Source: Melioribacter roseus P3M-2 (lineage in GTDB: Bacteria; Bacteroidota; Ignavibacteria; Ignavibacteriales; Melioribacteraceae). Taken from it: DNA of 64,000 bases. The DNA lies in assembly GCF_000279145.1 (NCBI RefSeq), contig NC_018178.1, positions 2,214,001-2,278,000 on the forward strand, given 5' to 3'. The notes under the pieces are model-generated. The model did not search any database, was not told the DNA's origin, and saw only the letters and a program-made list of their open reading frames with translations. Positions 17,335 through 26,758 of the stretch are shown here, in pieces; positions within the stretch are counted from its first letter, which is position 1, and each line of letters begins with the position of its first letter. The position numbers were made by a program, and so were the translations under genes.

Positions 17335-18141
17335 ATGAATATTAATATATTGTTTATAGGCGACATAGTAGGACAACCCGGGCTCGATATTGTTCAGATG
17401 TGGCTGCCCGGCTTACAAAAAAAATACAGAGCCGACCTTACGATCGTAAACGGCGAAAATGCCTCCGACGGGAAAGGGTGTACCGAAAAGGAAGCAAAGG
17501 CGCTCTTTGATCTCGGCGTCGATGTAATAACCGGCGGAAATCATACGTGGGATAAACATCAATCTCAGGAATATTTGCGTAAAGATAACCGCGTCATTAG
17601 ACCTCTTAACTACCCCAAAGGCACTTACGGCAACGGTTACTACATTGCCGACACCAACAAGGGAAAAGTAGCGGTAATTAATTTGCAAGGCAGAGCCTTT
17701 ATGGCTCCAATCGACTGCCCTTTCAGAACGAGTGAATGGGCGCTGTCAAAACTCGAGGGGACAACAAAGGTTATAATTGTCGATTTTCATGCGGAAGCTA
17801 CCGCTGAAAAACTTGCAATGGCGAATTTCCTCGACGGAAAAATCTCCGCTTTAATCGGTACTCATACTCATATTCAAACTGCAGACGAAAGAATTTTTCC
17901 TAACGGCACGGGTTATATTACGGATTGCGGAATGACGGGTCCGTACGATTCGGTAATCGGCATGAAAACCGACGCGGCGATTAACCGCTTCCTTTATCAA
18001 ACTCCTCAAAAATATCAGGTGGCGAAAGATAATGTGCATTTGTGCGGATTGTTTTTGAAGGTAGACGCTGATACGGGCAAGACAATTGAAATCGAGAGAA
18101 TCCTTATTCCGGAATTTAATAAAACGGTTCCTGCAAATTAA
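17335..18141 (+). CDS. YmdB-type metallophosphoesterase
   Basis: A 268-residue protein of the TIGR00282/YmdB family of calcineurin-like phosphoesterases. Characterised members hydrolyse 2',3'-cyclic nucleotides. Metal-binding motifs are FIGDIVGQPG at the N-terminus, VNGENAS, GGNHTWD, and the later DFHAEAT and GTHTHIQTAD. The ATG at 17335 is preferred over an in-frame TTG 36 bp upstream because homology-like sequence begins at MNINILFIGD. It stands between corA and folD, with small gaps to each. Confidence 0.9.
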   Translation: MNINILFIGDIVGQPGLDIVQMWLPGLQKKYRADLTIVNGENASDGKGCTEKEAKALFDLGVDVITGGNHTWDKHQSQEYLRKDNRVIRPLNYPKGTYGNGYYIADTNKGKVAVINLQGRAFMAPIDCPFRTSEWALSKLEGTTKVIIVDFHAEATAEKLAMANFLDGKISALIGTHTHIQTADERIFPNGTGYITDCGMTGPYDSVIGMKTDAAINRFLYQTPQKYQVAKDNVHLCGLFLKVDADTGKTIEIERILIPEFNKTVPAN

Positions 18142-18228
18142 ATTCTCTTTTTTCTGCGTATTATTTTTCTCTTTGGAATGAAATGAATAATTTTCGAATG
18201 AGATTTTAAATAAATTGAGCGTTATTAA

Positions 18229-19113
18229 ATGGCTGTTATATTAGACGGTAAAAAAATAGCATCGGATATCAAAGCCGAACTCAAAGAAAGCATTCGAAAA
18301 CTGAAATCCGAAGGGAAAACGGTTCCGGGATTGGTTGCAATTCTGGTAGGCGATAATCCCGCCTCTAAAGTATATGTCTCCTCTAAAAGCAAAGATTGCG
18401 AAGAGATTGGCATAAAATCGAAAGTTGAATCATTACCCGAAGATACGACCGAAGATGAATTGCTTAATTTAATTCGAAAATATAACAACGATCCTGAATA
18501 TCACGGAATTCTTGTTCAATTGCCTTTGCCGGGGCATATCGACGAAAATCGAGTAATCGAAACCATTGTCCCTTCGAAAGATGTTGACGGATTTCATCCG
18601 CAGAACGTTGGAAATCTTGTTATCGGAAAAGACACTTTCTATCCGTGCACTCCTTACGGCATAGTTGAAATTCTTAAAAGATATGATATCGAAACGAGCG
18701 GAAAACACGTCGTAGTGGTCGGCAGAAGCAATATAGTCGGCAAGCCGGTGGCAAACATGATGTTGCAGAAAAAAGAAGGAGCTAATTCGATTGTTACCGT
18801 ATGTCATTCGGCCGCCAAAGACCTGTCGCGTTTTACTAAAGAAGCCGATATTCTGATTGCCGCCATAGGCAGACCTAAATTTATTAAAGCGTCAATGGTA
18901 AAGGAAGGCGCGGTTGTAATCGATGTCGGCATTAACAGAATTGAGGATAAAACTACTAAATCAGGATACCGGCTCGTAGGAGATGTGGATTATGAAGAAG
19001 TTTTTGAAAAAGCTTCATATATTACTCCGGTGCCGGGCGGAGTAGGGTTAATGACGCGCGCAATGCTATTACGCAACACTTTCGAAGCATACCAAAAGAT
19101 AATGGGTAATTAA
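18229..19113 (+). CDS. folD: Methylenetetrahydrofolate dehydrogenase/cyclohydrolase
   Basis: FolD interconverts methylene-THF, methenyl-THF and formyl-THF for one-carbon metabolism. The 294-residue protein has the family signatures [14 protein letters not shown] (catalytic Lys in the YxSxK-like motif), [22 protein letters not shown], and the nucleotide-binding [13 protein letters not shown]. The [14 protein letters not shown] end is intact. deoC begins 1 bp after its stop, so they are likely co-transcribed. Confidence 0.96.
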   Translation: MAVILDGKKIASDIKAELKESIRKLKSEGKTVPGLVAILVGDNPASKVYVSSKSKDCEEIGIKSKVESLPEDTTEDELLNLIRKYNNDPEYHGILVQLPLPGHIDENRVIETIVPSKDVDGFHPQNVGNLVIGKDTFYPCTPYGIVEILKRYDIETSGKHVVVVGRSNIVGKPVANMMLQKKEGANSIVTVCHSAAKDLSRFTKEADILIAAIGRPKFIKASMVKEGAVVIDVGINRIEDKTTKSGYRLVGDVDYEEVFEKASYITPVPGGVGLMTRAMLLRNTFEAYQKIMGN

Positions 19114-19114
19114 T

Positions 19115-19984
19115 ATGGAATCGAATCTTCTTGACAAAATAATTTCACAAGTGCTCGTTGAAAAATCGCTACAGGAATTTTATTGTAAAGGCGGAACATG
19201 CGAAGGCTGGGAGCGTAATGTAGTCGATCAGCCGATTGCAGTTAAAAATATTATCGACAACGGAGCCGACCGTATTGCCGCAGGTATGGGCGTAGGAGAC
19301 GAAATTCCCGATAAGTCGATTGCGCGTATGATCGATCACACGCTTTTAAAACCGGAAACCACGCCCGACGATATAAAAAAATTATGCGAGGAAGCCAGGA
19401 CATATCATTTCGCGTCGGTATGCGTTAATCCTTGTTTTGTTTCCTTATGCAGAGAGTTGCTGCAGGGCTCGGATGTTAAAGTTTGTACGGTTATCGGATT
19501 CCCGCTCGGAGCGACAACTACCGAAGTAAAAAGATTCGAGGCGGAGCAGGCATTGAAAAACGGAGCGCAGGAAATCGATATGGTTATCAACGTAGGTATG
19601 CTTAAACAGGGTAATTATGACTATGTCTTCAACGATATTAATCAGGTCGTGCTCGCGGCAAAAAAATACAACGCCGTATGCAAAGTTATTATCGAAACGG
19701 CTCTCCTTACCGATGAAGAAAAAGTTAAAGCATGTATAATAAGCAAAGAAGCCAAGGCTGATTTTGTAAAAACATCAACGGGATTCAGTAAAGGAGGCGC
19801 AACCGCAGGCGATGTTGCGTTGATGAAATACGTAGTAGGATCATCGGTAGGCGTGAAGGCGTCCGGGGGAATCAGAACTGCCGAGGACGCCATGTTGATG
19901 ATTAAAAGCGGAGCCGACAGAATAGGCGCAAGCGCTAGCGTTAAAATCGTAAAAGGCGAATCGAATACAGGCGGCGGTTATTAA
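19115..19984 (+). CDS. deoC: Deoxyribose-phosphate aldolase with N-terminal extension
   Basis: Cleaves 2-deoxyribose 5-phosphate to acetaldehyde and glyceraldehyde 3-phosphate. From about residue 66 the protein is a standard class I DERA ([11 protein letters not shown]), with Schiff-base Lys219 in DFVKTSTGF and the second lysine K248 in GVKASGGI. The first 65 residues are extra. Residues about 4-19 ([16 protein letters not shown]) form an amphipathic helix with paired hydrophobics every 3-4 positions, like encapsulation peptides that target enzymes into microcompartments. A linker with CKGGTC follows. With BMC-H genes 10 kb away, an association with a microcompartment is plausible but inferred. 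It overlaps the next gene by 1 bp. Confidence 0.93.
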   Translation: MESNLLDKIISQVLVEKSLQEFYCKGGTCEGWERNVVDQPIAVKNIIDNGADRIAAGMGVGDEIPDKSIARMIDHTLLKPETTPDDIKKLCEEARTYHFASVCVNPCFVSLCRELLQGSDVKVCTVIGFPLGATTTEVKRFEAEQALKNGAQEIDMVINVGMLKQGNYDYVFNDINQVVLAAKKYNAVCKVIIETALLTDEEKVKACIISKEAKADFVKTSTGFSKGGATAGDVALMKYVVGSSVGVKASGGIRTAEDAMLMIKSGADRIGASASVKIVKGESNTGGGY

Positions 19985-20214
19985 TGGTTCTCGATTTAAT
20001 CGTTTTGAAAACCGACGACGGCTACACTGCCGAAATTCCTTCTATGAAAGGTTGCGAAAGCTGGGCTCATTCCGAAGACGAGGCTATTGATAAAACTTTG
20101 GAACTCTTACGGTTTTATCTGCATGTTAAATCCGATTTTAAATTCAAAATAGACAGGGCAAGGAAAGAAGGAAATCAAATTGTTTATAAGGTAATCTTCA
20201 ACAAAGATTTATGA
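19984..20214 (+). CDS. HicB-like (UPF0150) small protein
   Basis: A 76-residue protein with the partial-RNase-H fold pattern of HicB antitoxins: a DGYTAEIPSMKGCESWAHSEDEAIDKTLELLRFYL-type segment in which the pattern YxAxxPxxxGC and the following EA helix are visible. There is no C-terminal DNA-binding domain and no hicA toxin gene beside it, so it is probably a solitary HicB-like protein rather than a toxin-antitoxin pair. It is packed between deoC (1-bp overlap) and trmH (4-bp overlap). Confidence 0.7.
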   Translation: MVLDLIVLKTDDGYTAEIPSMKGCESWAHSEDEAIDKTLELLRFYLHVKSDFKFKIDRARKEGNQIVYKVIFNKDL

Positions 20215-20801
20215 GAAAATTTCGTACCGAAAGCAGAATAAAAAAAATTTCCGAAACGATCAGGAATCGTCAGTTTTCGCTTAGAGTCGTAATTGAAAAT
20301 GTACACGACCCGCACAACGTAAGCGCAGTATTCAGAACGTGTGACGCGGTCGGAGTTCCGAAAGTTTCACTGATTTATACAGTGGAAGAATTTCCTAAAA
20401 TAAGCAAGGTAACTTCGGCTTCGGCTAACAAGTGGATCGAAACCGAAAAATTCAATAGTATCCAAGAAGGTATCGACTCTCTACATAAGGAAGGCTTCAA
20501 AGTTTATGCAAGCTATCTCGATAAAAATGCAATCAATCTTTATGACCTCGATTTGACGGGCAAAGTAGCTCTGGTTTTCGGAAACGAACACAGAGGAATT
20601 TCCGAGGAGATGAAAGAACAAGCGGACGGACTTTTCTACATACCGATGTACGGAATGATTCAAAGTTTGAATATTTCGGTAGCCGCGGCAGTTACTCTTT
20701 ACGAAGCTCAACGACAGAGAAAAGTAAAAGGAATGTACGACAAAAGCGAGCTCACCGAGGAAGAAATAAATAAACTTATCGACGATTGGTGCGAAAAATG
20801 A
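20211..20801 (+). CDS. trmH: TrmH-type tRNA 2'-O-methyltransferase
   Basis: A 196-residue SPOUT-family methyltransferase, probably methylating G18 of tRNA. Motifs: VIENVHDPHNVSAVFRTCDAVGV near the N-terminus (with the catalytic Arg region), VFGNEHRGISEEM, and the knot segment MYGMIQSLNISVAAA. The C-terminal basic tail is short. It overlaps the HicB-like gene by 4 bp and aroA by 4 bp, suggesting tight translational coupling. Confidence 0.88.
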   Translation: MRKFRTESRIKKISETIRNRQFSLRVVIENVHDPHNVSAVFRTCDAVGVPKVSLIYTVEEFPKISKVTSASANKWIETEKFNSIQEGIDSLHKEGFKVYASYLDKNAINLYDLDLTGKVALVFGNEHRGISEEMKEQADGLFYIPMYGMIQSLNISVAAAVTLYEAQRQRKVKGMYDKSELTEEEINKLIDDWCEK

Positions 20802-22078
20802 TTCAAAAATTCGAAAAAGTAAATAAAATTAAAGGCGAACTTCGACTGCCTGGCGACAAGTCGATTTCTCACAGATCCGTAATGTTTGCTTCGATGGCTG
20901 AGGGCAAATCGCTGATCAAAAATTGCTCTAACTCCGCAGACGTTAATTCTACAATTGAATGTTTTAAAAAATTGGGCGCTCTTATAGAAAAGAAAGGCGA
21001 ATTATTAATAGTCAACGGAGCGGGCAGCCGTAATTTCAAAGAACCCCCGTCTGAATTATATGCCGGCAATTCAGGCACAACGGCGCGTTTGATTACCGGT
21101 ATTTTGGCGGCGCAGAATTTTAAAACGGTAATAACGGGAGACGAATCTCTTTCTAAACGGCCGATGAAAAGAATTATAGAACCGCTGAGTCGAATGGGAG
21201 CCGCAATCGAAGCCTCCGATACGGGAACTCTCCCCATTACAATTTATCCTTCGGATAATCTTCATGCTATCGAGTATGAATTGAAAGTACCGAGCGCGCA
21301 GGTTAAAAGCGCCGTCATTCTTGCGGCATTGCACCTGGATCAAACAACGGTTATTTACGAGCCGGTTCCCACTCGAAATCATACCGAAATAATGCTCGGA
21401 CTGGAAACAGAGTTATATAAGAACGGAAAAAAGATTTACGCTTCTGCAATAAATTATCCCGAGCCCTTTGAAATGACAGTCCCGTCGGATATATCCACGG
21501 CGGCTTTCTTTATTGCGCTTACTCTCCTTGTACCCGGTTCGGAGCTTGTCATAAAAAACGTTTCGTTAAACGAAACGCGTACGGGCATCCTTGCCGTATT
21601 GAAAATGATGGGCGCCAATATTTTGATTGAAAACGAAGCATCCGAAAACGGAGAAAAAACGGGCGACATCCGCATTTTATCGAGCGATCTTGTTAATACT
21701 GAAATCTCGGAAGAAATCATTCCAAACATCATCGACGAAATCCCGATATTATCCGTAGCCGGAGTTTTTGCGGAAGGAAACTTCAGAATAAACCATGCAA
21801 AAGAATTACGATATAAAGAATCCGACCGGATAGCCGCGCTTTGCAGCAATTATAAAAAACTCGGACTCGACGTTGAAGAATTCGAAGACGGTTTTGAAGT
21901 AGGCGGAAATATTAAGAATAACCATGTCTTATTCGAAAGCTACGGAGACCACCGCATAGCTATGGCGTTTGCCGTTATGTCGATGGCGCTCGAACGGGGC
22001 GGGAGCGTAAACGAATTTGAATCTGTCGCCGTTTCAAATCCCGATTTTCTTAAACAATTAAATGAGATTGTCGCGTAA
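20798..22078 (+). CDS. aroA: 3-phosphoshikimate 1-carboxyvinyltransferase (EPSP synthase)
   Basis: Transfers enolpyruvate from PEP to shikimate 3-phosphate in aromatic amino-acid synthesis. The ATG at 20798 overlaps the trmH stop (ATGA) and is preferred to an in-frame upstream codon. Motifs are LPGDKSISHRSVMFAS, YAGNSGTTARLITG, SKRPMKRIIEPL, and the C-terminal KESDRIAAL and GDHRIAMAFA. The length of 426 residues is normal. It ends exactly where the convergent bshC gene ends (stop codons TAA and TTA abut). Confidence 0.96.
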   Translation: MIQKFEKVNKIKGELRLPGDKSISHRSVMFASMAEGKSLIKNCSNSADVNSTIECFKKLGALIEKKGELLIVNGAGSRNFKEPPSELYAGNSGTTARLITGILAAQNFKTVITGDESLSKRPMKRIIEPLSRMGAAIEASDTGTLPITIYPSDNLHAIEYELKVPSAQVKSAVILAALHLDQTTVIYEPVPTRNHTEIMLGLETELYKNGKKIYASAINYPEPFEMTVPSDISTAAFFIALTLLVPGSELVIKNVSLNETRTGILAVLKMMGANILIENEASENGEKTGDIRILSSDLVNTEISEEIIPNIIDEIPILSVAGVFAEGNFRINHAKELRYKESDRIAALCSNYKKLGLDVEEFEDGFEVGGNIKNNHVLFESYGDHRIAMAFAVMSMALERGGSVNEFESVAVSNPDFLKQLNEIVA

Positions 22079-23704
22079 TTACAGCTCGAGTATTTGATGC
22101 TCGAATTTATTAATCGACAATTCGTTATAAATCCATCTGAGTATGTCGAGTCCGTATTTATTCGCAAAGAAAGTAAAATTCAATTCCCGTTCCTGTAGAT
22201 TTTCATTCGGATATAAAACGTTTTGTATCTTATTGAGTTGCCTTATCGTTACCTCGTGCTTCCTTCTTTCGGCGTCGTTGGCTTTTGTTCTTAAGTTCTT
22301 CAAACTTTCGTTGATCCGATTCCCGGTCTTTTCGGTTAAATCGAGCATCGTTTTGTCGATCGCGCTAAGATGTTTTCCCAGTTCGTTTAGAACGGCGCTA
22401 ATTTTTTCCTGAGCGTCTTCAAAGAGAGCGTCGATATTGTTGCCGCTGTTTCGGGCAATTATCTTTTCAATTAAATCTTCCTGCGGACTGAATGCCTCTT
22501 CTATTTTCAACTGATATTTATTCAACAGAGATTGTATGTTATTTTCAAGAATCGTCGCTGAAGCTCTCGGGTATATATACGGCGAGATAATCCCGAAAAA
22601 ATTATATAAAGGCGTCAACTGTGCAAAGTAACTTATTTCGGCAGGTCCAGCTATATAGAAACCCGTAGGCAAAAGGTAATCCTGGCATATCGGTCTCAAT
22701 AACACATTGGGGCTGAAACGTTCCGGAGCAAATTCCAGCTGCGCAGTCATATCGTCGTATGAAAATTTTTTCCTTCTGCCTTTTAACCGGAAGCCTTCGT
22801 CTGTCGGTTCTATAGAAAGTCTTTCGTTTTCGTCGATGTAAAAAAGATTTACAGGTTTAACTTTTACCTGAGCGTGGTAAATCTCTTCCAGTTCGGCGCT
22901 GCGCTCGACCAATGAAACGGTATGCTCTTTATAGTCGCTTAGTTCTTTCTTGAATACCGGAGTTAATAATTTTTTTACTTCCGGATCGGAAGGATTAAAT
23001 ACAACCAATCCGTACTCGTCGAACAATCGGATTAGTAAATTCCTGAAGCTTTCCAAAAAAGTGGCGTCGGGTTGATAAAACGATTTGAGCAAATCCATTA
23101 ATGTCATTTTAAACTCCGATTCACGGAGAGAAGAAGATAATTCTTCCAGCAGTTTCCTTAGATTGTCGTTAAATTTTATATTGCCCACGCTCCCTCTGTT
23201 AACGGCTTCGTCGAGTCCGTCGTCGTACATGAGAGTCCTGAGCGAATTATCCCGGTCGAGTATATTAATTTTTCTTACTTCGTCGAAATCGTGGTCGTCG
23301 GCTTCCAACCAGAATACGGGAACGAAATTGAATTTATCGTATTTATCATTTAAGTATGTCGCCAGTTTGATGGCTGTAATAGTCTTGTAAAACGTATAAA
23401 GCGGTCCTCCGAAAATACCCAATTGCTGTCCGGTAACAATCGCTATTGTATTTTTCGAATTTAGTTCCTCTATGTTGGAAAGCGTAAGTTTCGAAGCGCG
23501 GATGTTTTTGTACTGTTCTTTGATTATTTCCGTTACTTTTTCTCTGTGTGGTCGTTCGTATGAATGAAGAGAATCGAATAGCTTTTGATATCCCTGTTCG
23601 TCGCGAAAGTTTTTGCCGTAAAATTTTTCTACGTTTTCGAATTCATAAAGATAATCGAGAAATAAATTCGGATGTCCGGGTATGTCCGAATAATTTATGT
23701 ACAT
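22079..23704 (-). CDS. bshC: Bacillithiol biosynthesis cysteine-adding enzyme
   Basis: BshC joins cysteine to glucosamine-malate in the last step of bacillithiol synthesis. The 541-residue protein matches the family in length and pattern: VTGQQLGIFGGPLYTFYKT, VFWLEADDHDFDEV, LRPICQDYLLPTGFYIAGPAEISYFAQL, and a long C-terminal coiled coil. Bacillithiol occurs in Firmicutes and in parts of the Bacteroidota/Chlorobi group. No bshA or bshB is in the window. Confidence 0.93.
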   Translation of the reverse strand: MYINYSDIPGHPNLFLDYLYEFENVEKFYGKNFRDEQGYQKLFDSLHSYERPHREKVTEIIKEQYKNIRASKLTLSNIEELNSKNTIAIVTGQQLGIFGGPLYTFYKTITAIKLATYLNDKYDKFNFVPVFWLEADDHDFDEVRKINILDRDNSLRTLMYDDGLDEAVNRGSVGNIKFNDNLRKLLEELSSSLRESEFKMTLMDLLKSFYQPDATFLESFRNLLIRLFDEYGLVVFNPSDPEVKKLLTPVFKKELSDYKEHTVSLVERSAELEEIYHAQVKVKPVNLFYIDENERLSIEPTDEGFRLKGRRKKFSYDDMTAQLEFAPERFSPNVLLRPICQDYLLPTGFYIAGPAEISYFAQLTPLYNFFGIISPYIYPRASATILENNIQSLLNKYQLKIEEAFSPQEDLIEKIIARNSGNNIDALFEDAQEKISAVLNELGKHLSAIDKTMLDLTEKTGNRINESLKNLRTKANDAERRKHEVTIRQLNKIQNVLYPNENLQERELNFTFFANKYGLDILRWIYNELSINKFEHQILEL

Positions 23705-23734
23705 TATTGACCTCAGACTTAATGAAAAATATTT

Positions 23735-23742
23735 TATATTTG
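23735..23742 (+). promoter_or_regulatory. Possible -7 box for ROK kinase gene
   Basis: TATATTTG matches the Bacteroidetes-type -7 element TAnnTTTG, 87 bp before the ROK start. No TTG is found at the 20-bp spacing used by other promoters here, so the call is weak. Confidence 0.3.
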
Positions 23743-23829
23743 TCGAAGTAATAATATGAAGATTTTACAGTGTCAAAATAATAAAAAATCCAATAGACTA
23801 AAATCGATAATTTGATAAGGGGGAACTTA

Positions 23830-24795
23830 ATGTCGCGGGAATTTATTATCTCCGTAGACCTCGGAGGAACAAAAATATTGACTGCTCTGGTCGATAAAGA
23901 TAATAATATCGTATCGCGTATAAAAATTCCTACTTCTTTGAAAAAAGGAGCGGACGGTTTGGTCGACTCGATCTCCGAGTCGGTAACAGCGATAATAAGG
24001 GAAAATAGCCTGACCGAAAAAAATATTAAAGCCGTGGCAATGGGCGTACCCGGTACGGTTAATCCCTTTACTGGAATAATAGATACCGCTCCGAATCTCG
24101 GGATCAATAATTTCAATATAAAAGAAGCTCTCTCTTCAAAAATTTCGATGCCCGTTTTGATTGAAAACGACGTTAATCTGGCAGGACTGGGAATCAAGAA
24201 ATTCGAGTTCGGGGATGAAGTGAAGAATATGCTGGTGGTGTTTATCGGAACGGGAATAGGAGGCGCTCTGTTCTTCGACGGTAAAATCTACAGAGGTTCC
24301 AGTTTCTACGCCGGCGAAATTGGTCATATGCTGGTTGACAAAAAAGGCGCGTTTGCCACAAAACCCAAAAGAAGAACTTTCGAAAAGACTGCCAGCAGAA
24401 CTGCAATTGAGGAAACTATTATTAAAGAAATCCGTAAGGGAAAGGATTCGATACTAAGAAAGTACGTAGAATCCGGAAAGAAATTAAAAAGCAAAGTATT
24501 GCTCGAGGCGTTAAAAAAGCAGGATAAATTGACGGTGAAGGTTCTGTCGAAAGCGGCGACAGTTACGGGTACTGTACTCGGTAGTTTAACAACTTTACTG
24601 AATTTCGATACCATTGTTCTGGGGGGCGGGGTAGTGGAGGCAATGGAGGACTTTATACTCCCGATTATTAAAGCCTCGTTTTACAACGGCGTTTTACCGG
24701 CTCCGGGTAAGATTGTCGAAATAAGAGCTACTAAATTGGGGGACGACGCTGCAATCTACGGCGGTATTGCCCTGGCGGAGGAATTCCTGAAATAA
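23830..24795 (+). CDS. ROK-family sugar kinase without zinc motif
   Basis: A 321-residue ROK protein, glucokinase-like by overall pattern. The ATP-binding DLGGTKILTALVD starts at residue 9, followed by GVPGTVNPFTG, the sugar-binding ENDVNLAGLG, GTGIGGALFFDG and GEIGHM. The family's usual CxCGxxGC zinc site, expected shortly after GEIGHM, is absent; the segment reads DKKGAFATKPKRRTFEKTASR. The C-terminal DTIVLGGGV and AAIYGGIALA are normal. The start is ATG 23830, preceded by AAGGGGGAAC. ROK kinases without the zinc motif exist, so it may still be active. The substrate is uncertain. Confidence 0.85.
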   Translation: MSREFIISVDLGGTKILTALVDKDNNIVSRIKIPTSLKKGADGLVDSISESVTAIIRENSLTEKNIKAVAMGVPGTVNPFTGIIDTAPNLGINNFNIKEALSSKISMPVLIENDVNLAGLGIKKFEFGDEVKNMLVVFIGTGIGGALFFDGKIYRGSSFYAGEIGHMLVDKKGAFATKPKRRTFEKTASRTAIEETIIKEIRKGKDSILRKYVESGKKLKSKVLLEALKKQDKLTVKVLSKAATVTGTVLGSLTTLLNFDTIVLGGGVVEAMEDFILPIIKASFYNGVLPAPGKIVEIRATKLGDDAAIYGGIALAEEFLK

Positions 24796-24799
24796 TAAT

Positions 24800-26752
24800 T
24801 TACCCGAGTTGTTCTTTGTATTTTTCTTCAATCGATTCAAGCTGAGTAGATAATTCCGTCCATTCTTCGAAAGACAGTTCGAGCTCTTTTTTAATGTTAT
24901 TATAAGCGATGTTTTTTTCTTTTAAGAATTCCGGATTGTTAAATGTCTTGGGGTCGGCCAGTTCTTTTTCCAATTCAAGTTTAGTTTGCTCGAGTTCGTT
25001 TATTCTTTCTTCGCAATGGTATAATCTTTCCCTTAATTCTTTCGTTTCTTTATATTTTAATTGACGCAGCTCGGCTTCTTTTCTTTTGGTTTCTTTTCTG
25101 AACGATTTGTTGGACTGATTCTGTCCTGCAGATTCTTCGAACGCTCGTTCTTCTTCTTTTTTCGATAAATAATAATCGATGCCGCCGTAATGAACTCTGA
25201 GGGATTTGTCTCTTAATTCATAAACCTTGTTAATTATCGGTTTCAGAAAATCAATATCGTGGGATACGATTATCAATGTGCCTTTGAAATCCGCCAGAGC
25301 GTTTTGCAGAATTTCTTTGGATGAATAATCGAGATGGTTCGTCGGTTCGTCGAGAATTATAACATTGCTTTTTGTAAGCAGGAGACGCGCCAAAGCGAGC
25401 CTGCTTTTTTCTCCGCCCGAGAGAACTTTCACTTTCTTAAATATCGAATCCCCCGTAAAAAGGAACGAACCGAGCAACGACCTTAATTGACCCGGAGTCA
25501 GTTCGTCGTTTACCGTTTGCAATGAATCGATCAGGTCGTCTTCTCCATTTAAAGATTCGGTAACTTCCTGTTCGTAGTAGGAGACTATTGTGTTATGTCC
25601 GTAAATTACTTCCCCGGAAGAGGGCTCAATTCTTTTGGCAATTACTTTTGCTAACGTAGTTTTGCCGGCTCCGTTGGGACCGACAATTGCAATTTTTTCT
25701 CCACGTTCTATTTTGACGTCAATATTTTCGAGCACTTTTAAGACGCCGTACGATTTTGAAATCTTTTTTAATTCAACGGGAATTGCGCCGCTCTGTTCCA
25801 CTTCGGGAATACGGAAATTTATATGTTTTTCGTCGTCTTCGAGCTCGACCCTTTCGAGTTTTTCCAATTGCTTTATGCGGCTTTGGACCTGTCGAGCTTT
25901 TGTAGCTTTATACCTGAATCTTTCGATAAAGCGTTCTGTTTCTTTGATTTTCTTTTCGAGATTTTTTTCAGCTTCTTTTAATTGTATTTCTCTTTCTTTA
26001 CGAAATCTTAAATATTGATCGTATGTGCCGGGGAAAAAATTAATTTTTCTGTTAAATATTTCGAGAGTTTTGTTTGTAACGTTATTAATAAAATGTCTGT
26101 CGTGCGAAACGATTATCAAAGCGCCGCGGTAATTTTTAAGAAAGCCTTCTAACCACATTAATGTGTCGATGTCAAGGTGATTCGTCGGTTCGTCGAGAAG
26201 TATTAAATCGTTTTCTCCCAATAAAATCTTAGCCAATTGAATTCTCATTTGCCATCCGCCCGAAAACTCTTCGGTTCTGCGATTGAAATCGGTATTTTTG
26301 AATCCCAAGCCCGTAAGTACTTTTTCGGCTCTCGCTTCAAGCGAATAATAATCGTTTTGCTCCTTAAGATGATGTATCTCTCCCAACTCCTCAATAAGCT
26401 CCTTTTTTTCCGCTTCGGTTATGTCGGCGGATTCCAATTGAGAAATTATCGACGCTTCTTTTTCTTCGAGTTGTTTAATGTCGGGCATCGAGGATTTTAC
26501 TTCTTCAAGAAGCGTTCTTTCCTTGAATCTTATCAAATCCTGAGGCAAGTAACCGATTCTTGTCCCTTTTTGAATAAGTACTTTGCCGGTTTCAGGCAGT
26601 TCCAATCCGCATATTATTTTCAACAAGGTGGACTTGCCCTTGCCGTTGGAACCGACAAGAGCAATTTTATCGTCTCGATTGATTTTAATATTTACGTCTT
26701 CGAATAAGTTGTCGCCCGTAAATTGAACGGATAAATTTATTATGTCAATCAT
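24800..26752 (-). CDS. ABC-F family ATPase
   Basis: A 650-residue soluble protein with two ABC cassettes and no membrane segments, as in ABC-F translation factors (EttA/Uup/YdiF type), which act on the ribosome. Walker A motifs are GSNGKGKST and GPNGAGKTT; signatures are FSGGWQMRIQLAKIL and LSGGEKSRLALARLL; both cassettes have LDEPTNHLD. A charged linker of about 80 residues separates the cassettes. A Lys/Glu-rich C-terminal coiled coil (from about residue 555) resembles the Uup tail. It is co-oriented with and 6 bp downstream of the PorZ-like gene. Confidence 0.94.
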   Translation of the reverse strand: MIDIINLSVQFTGDNLFEDVNIKINRDDKIALVGSNGKGKSTLLKIICGLELPETGKVLIQKGTRIGYLPQDLIRFKERTLLEEVKSSMPDIKQLEEKEASIISQLESADITEAEKKELIEELGEIHHLKEQNDYYSLEARAEKVLTGLGFKNTDFNRRTEEFSGGWQMRIQLAKILLGENDLILLDEPTNHLDIDTLMWLEGFLKNYRGALIIVSHDRHFINNVTNKTLEIFNRKINFFPGTYDQYLRFRKEREIQLKEAEKNLEKKIKETERFIERFRYKATKARQVQSRIKQLEKLERVELEDDEKHINFRIPEVEQSGAIPVELKKISKSYGVLKVLENIDVKIERGEKIAIVGPNGAGKTTLAKVIAKRIEPSSGEVIYGHNTIVSYYEQEVTESLNGEDDLIDSLQTVNDELTPGQLRSLLGSFLFTGDSIFKKVKVLSGGEKSRLALARLLLTKSNVIILDEPTNHLDYSSKEILQNALADFKGTLIIVSHDIDFLKPIINKVYELRDKSLRVHYGGIDYYLSKKEEERAFEESAGQNQSNKSFRKETKRKEAELRQLKYKETKELRERLYHCEERINELEQTKLELEKELADPKTFNNPEFLKEKNIAYNNIKKELELSFEEWTELSTQLESIEEKYKEQLG

Positions 26753-26758
26753 AAATTC

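Noticed and set aside
19984-20214. Toxin-antitoxin module at the HicB-like gene
   Set aside because: No hicA-like gene of about 60-80 codons overlaps or adjoins it; both sides are occupied by deoC and trmH.
22076-22081. Directly abutting convergent stop codons of aroA and bshC as a special signal
   Set aside because: Abutting TAA/TTA ends are expected in a dense genome and nothing else marks the site.
24800-26752. ABC-F ATPase as the missing ATPase of the exporter operon
   Set aside because: It is a soluble double-cassette ABC-F protein with the ribosome-factor plan and lies 27 kb away; no evidence of coupling to ABC-2 permeases.
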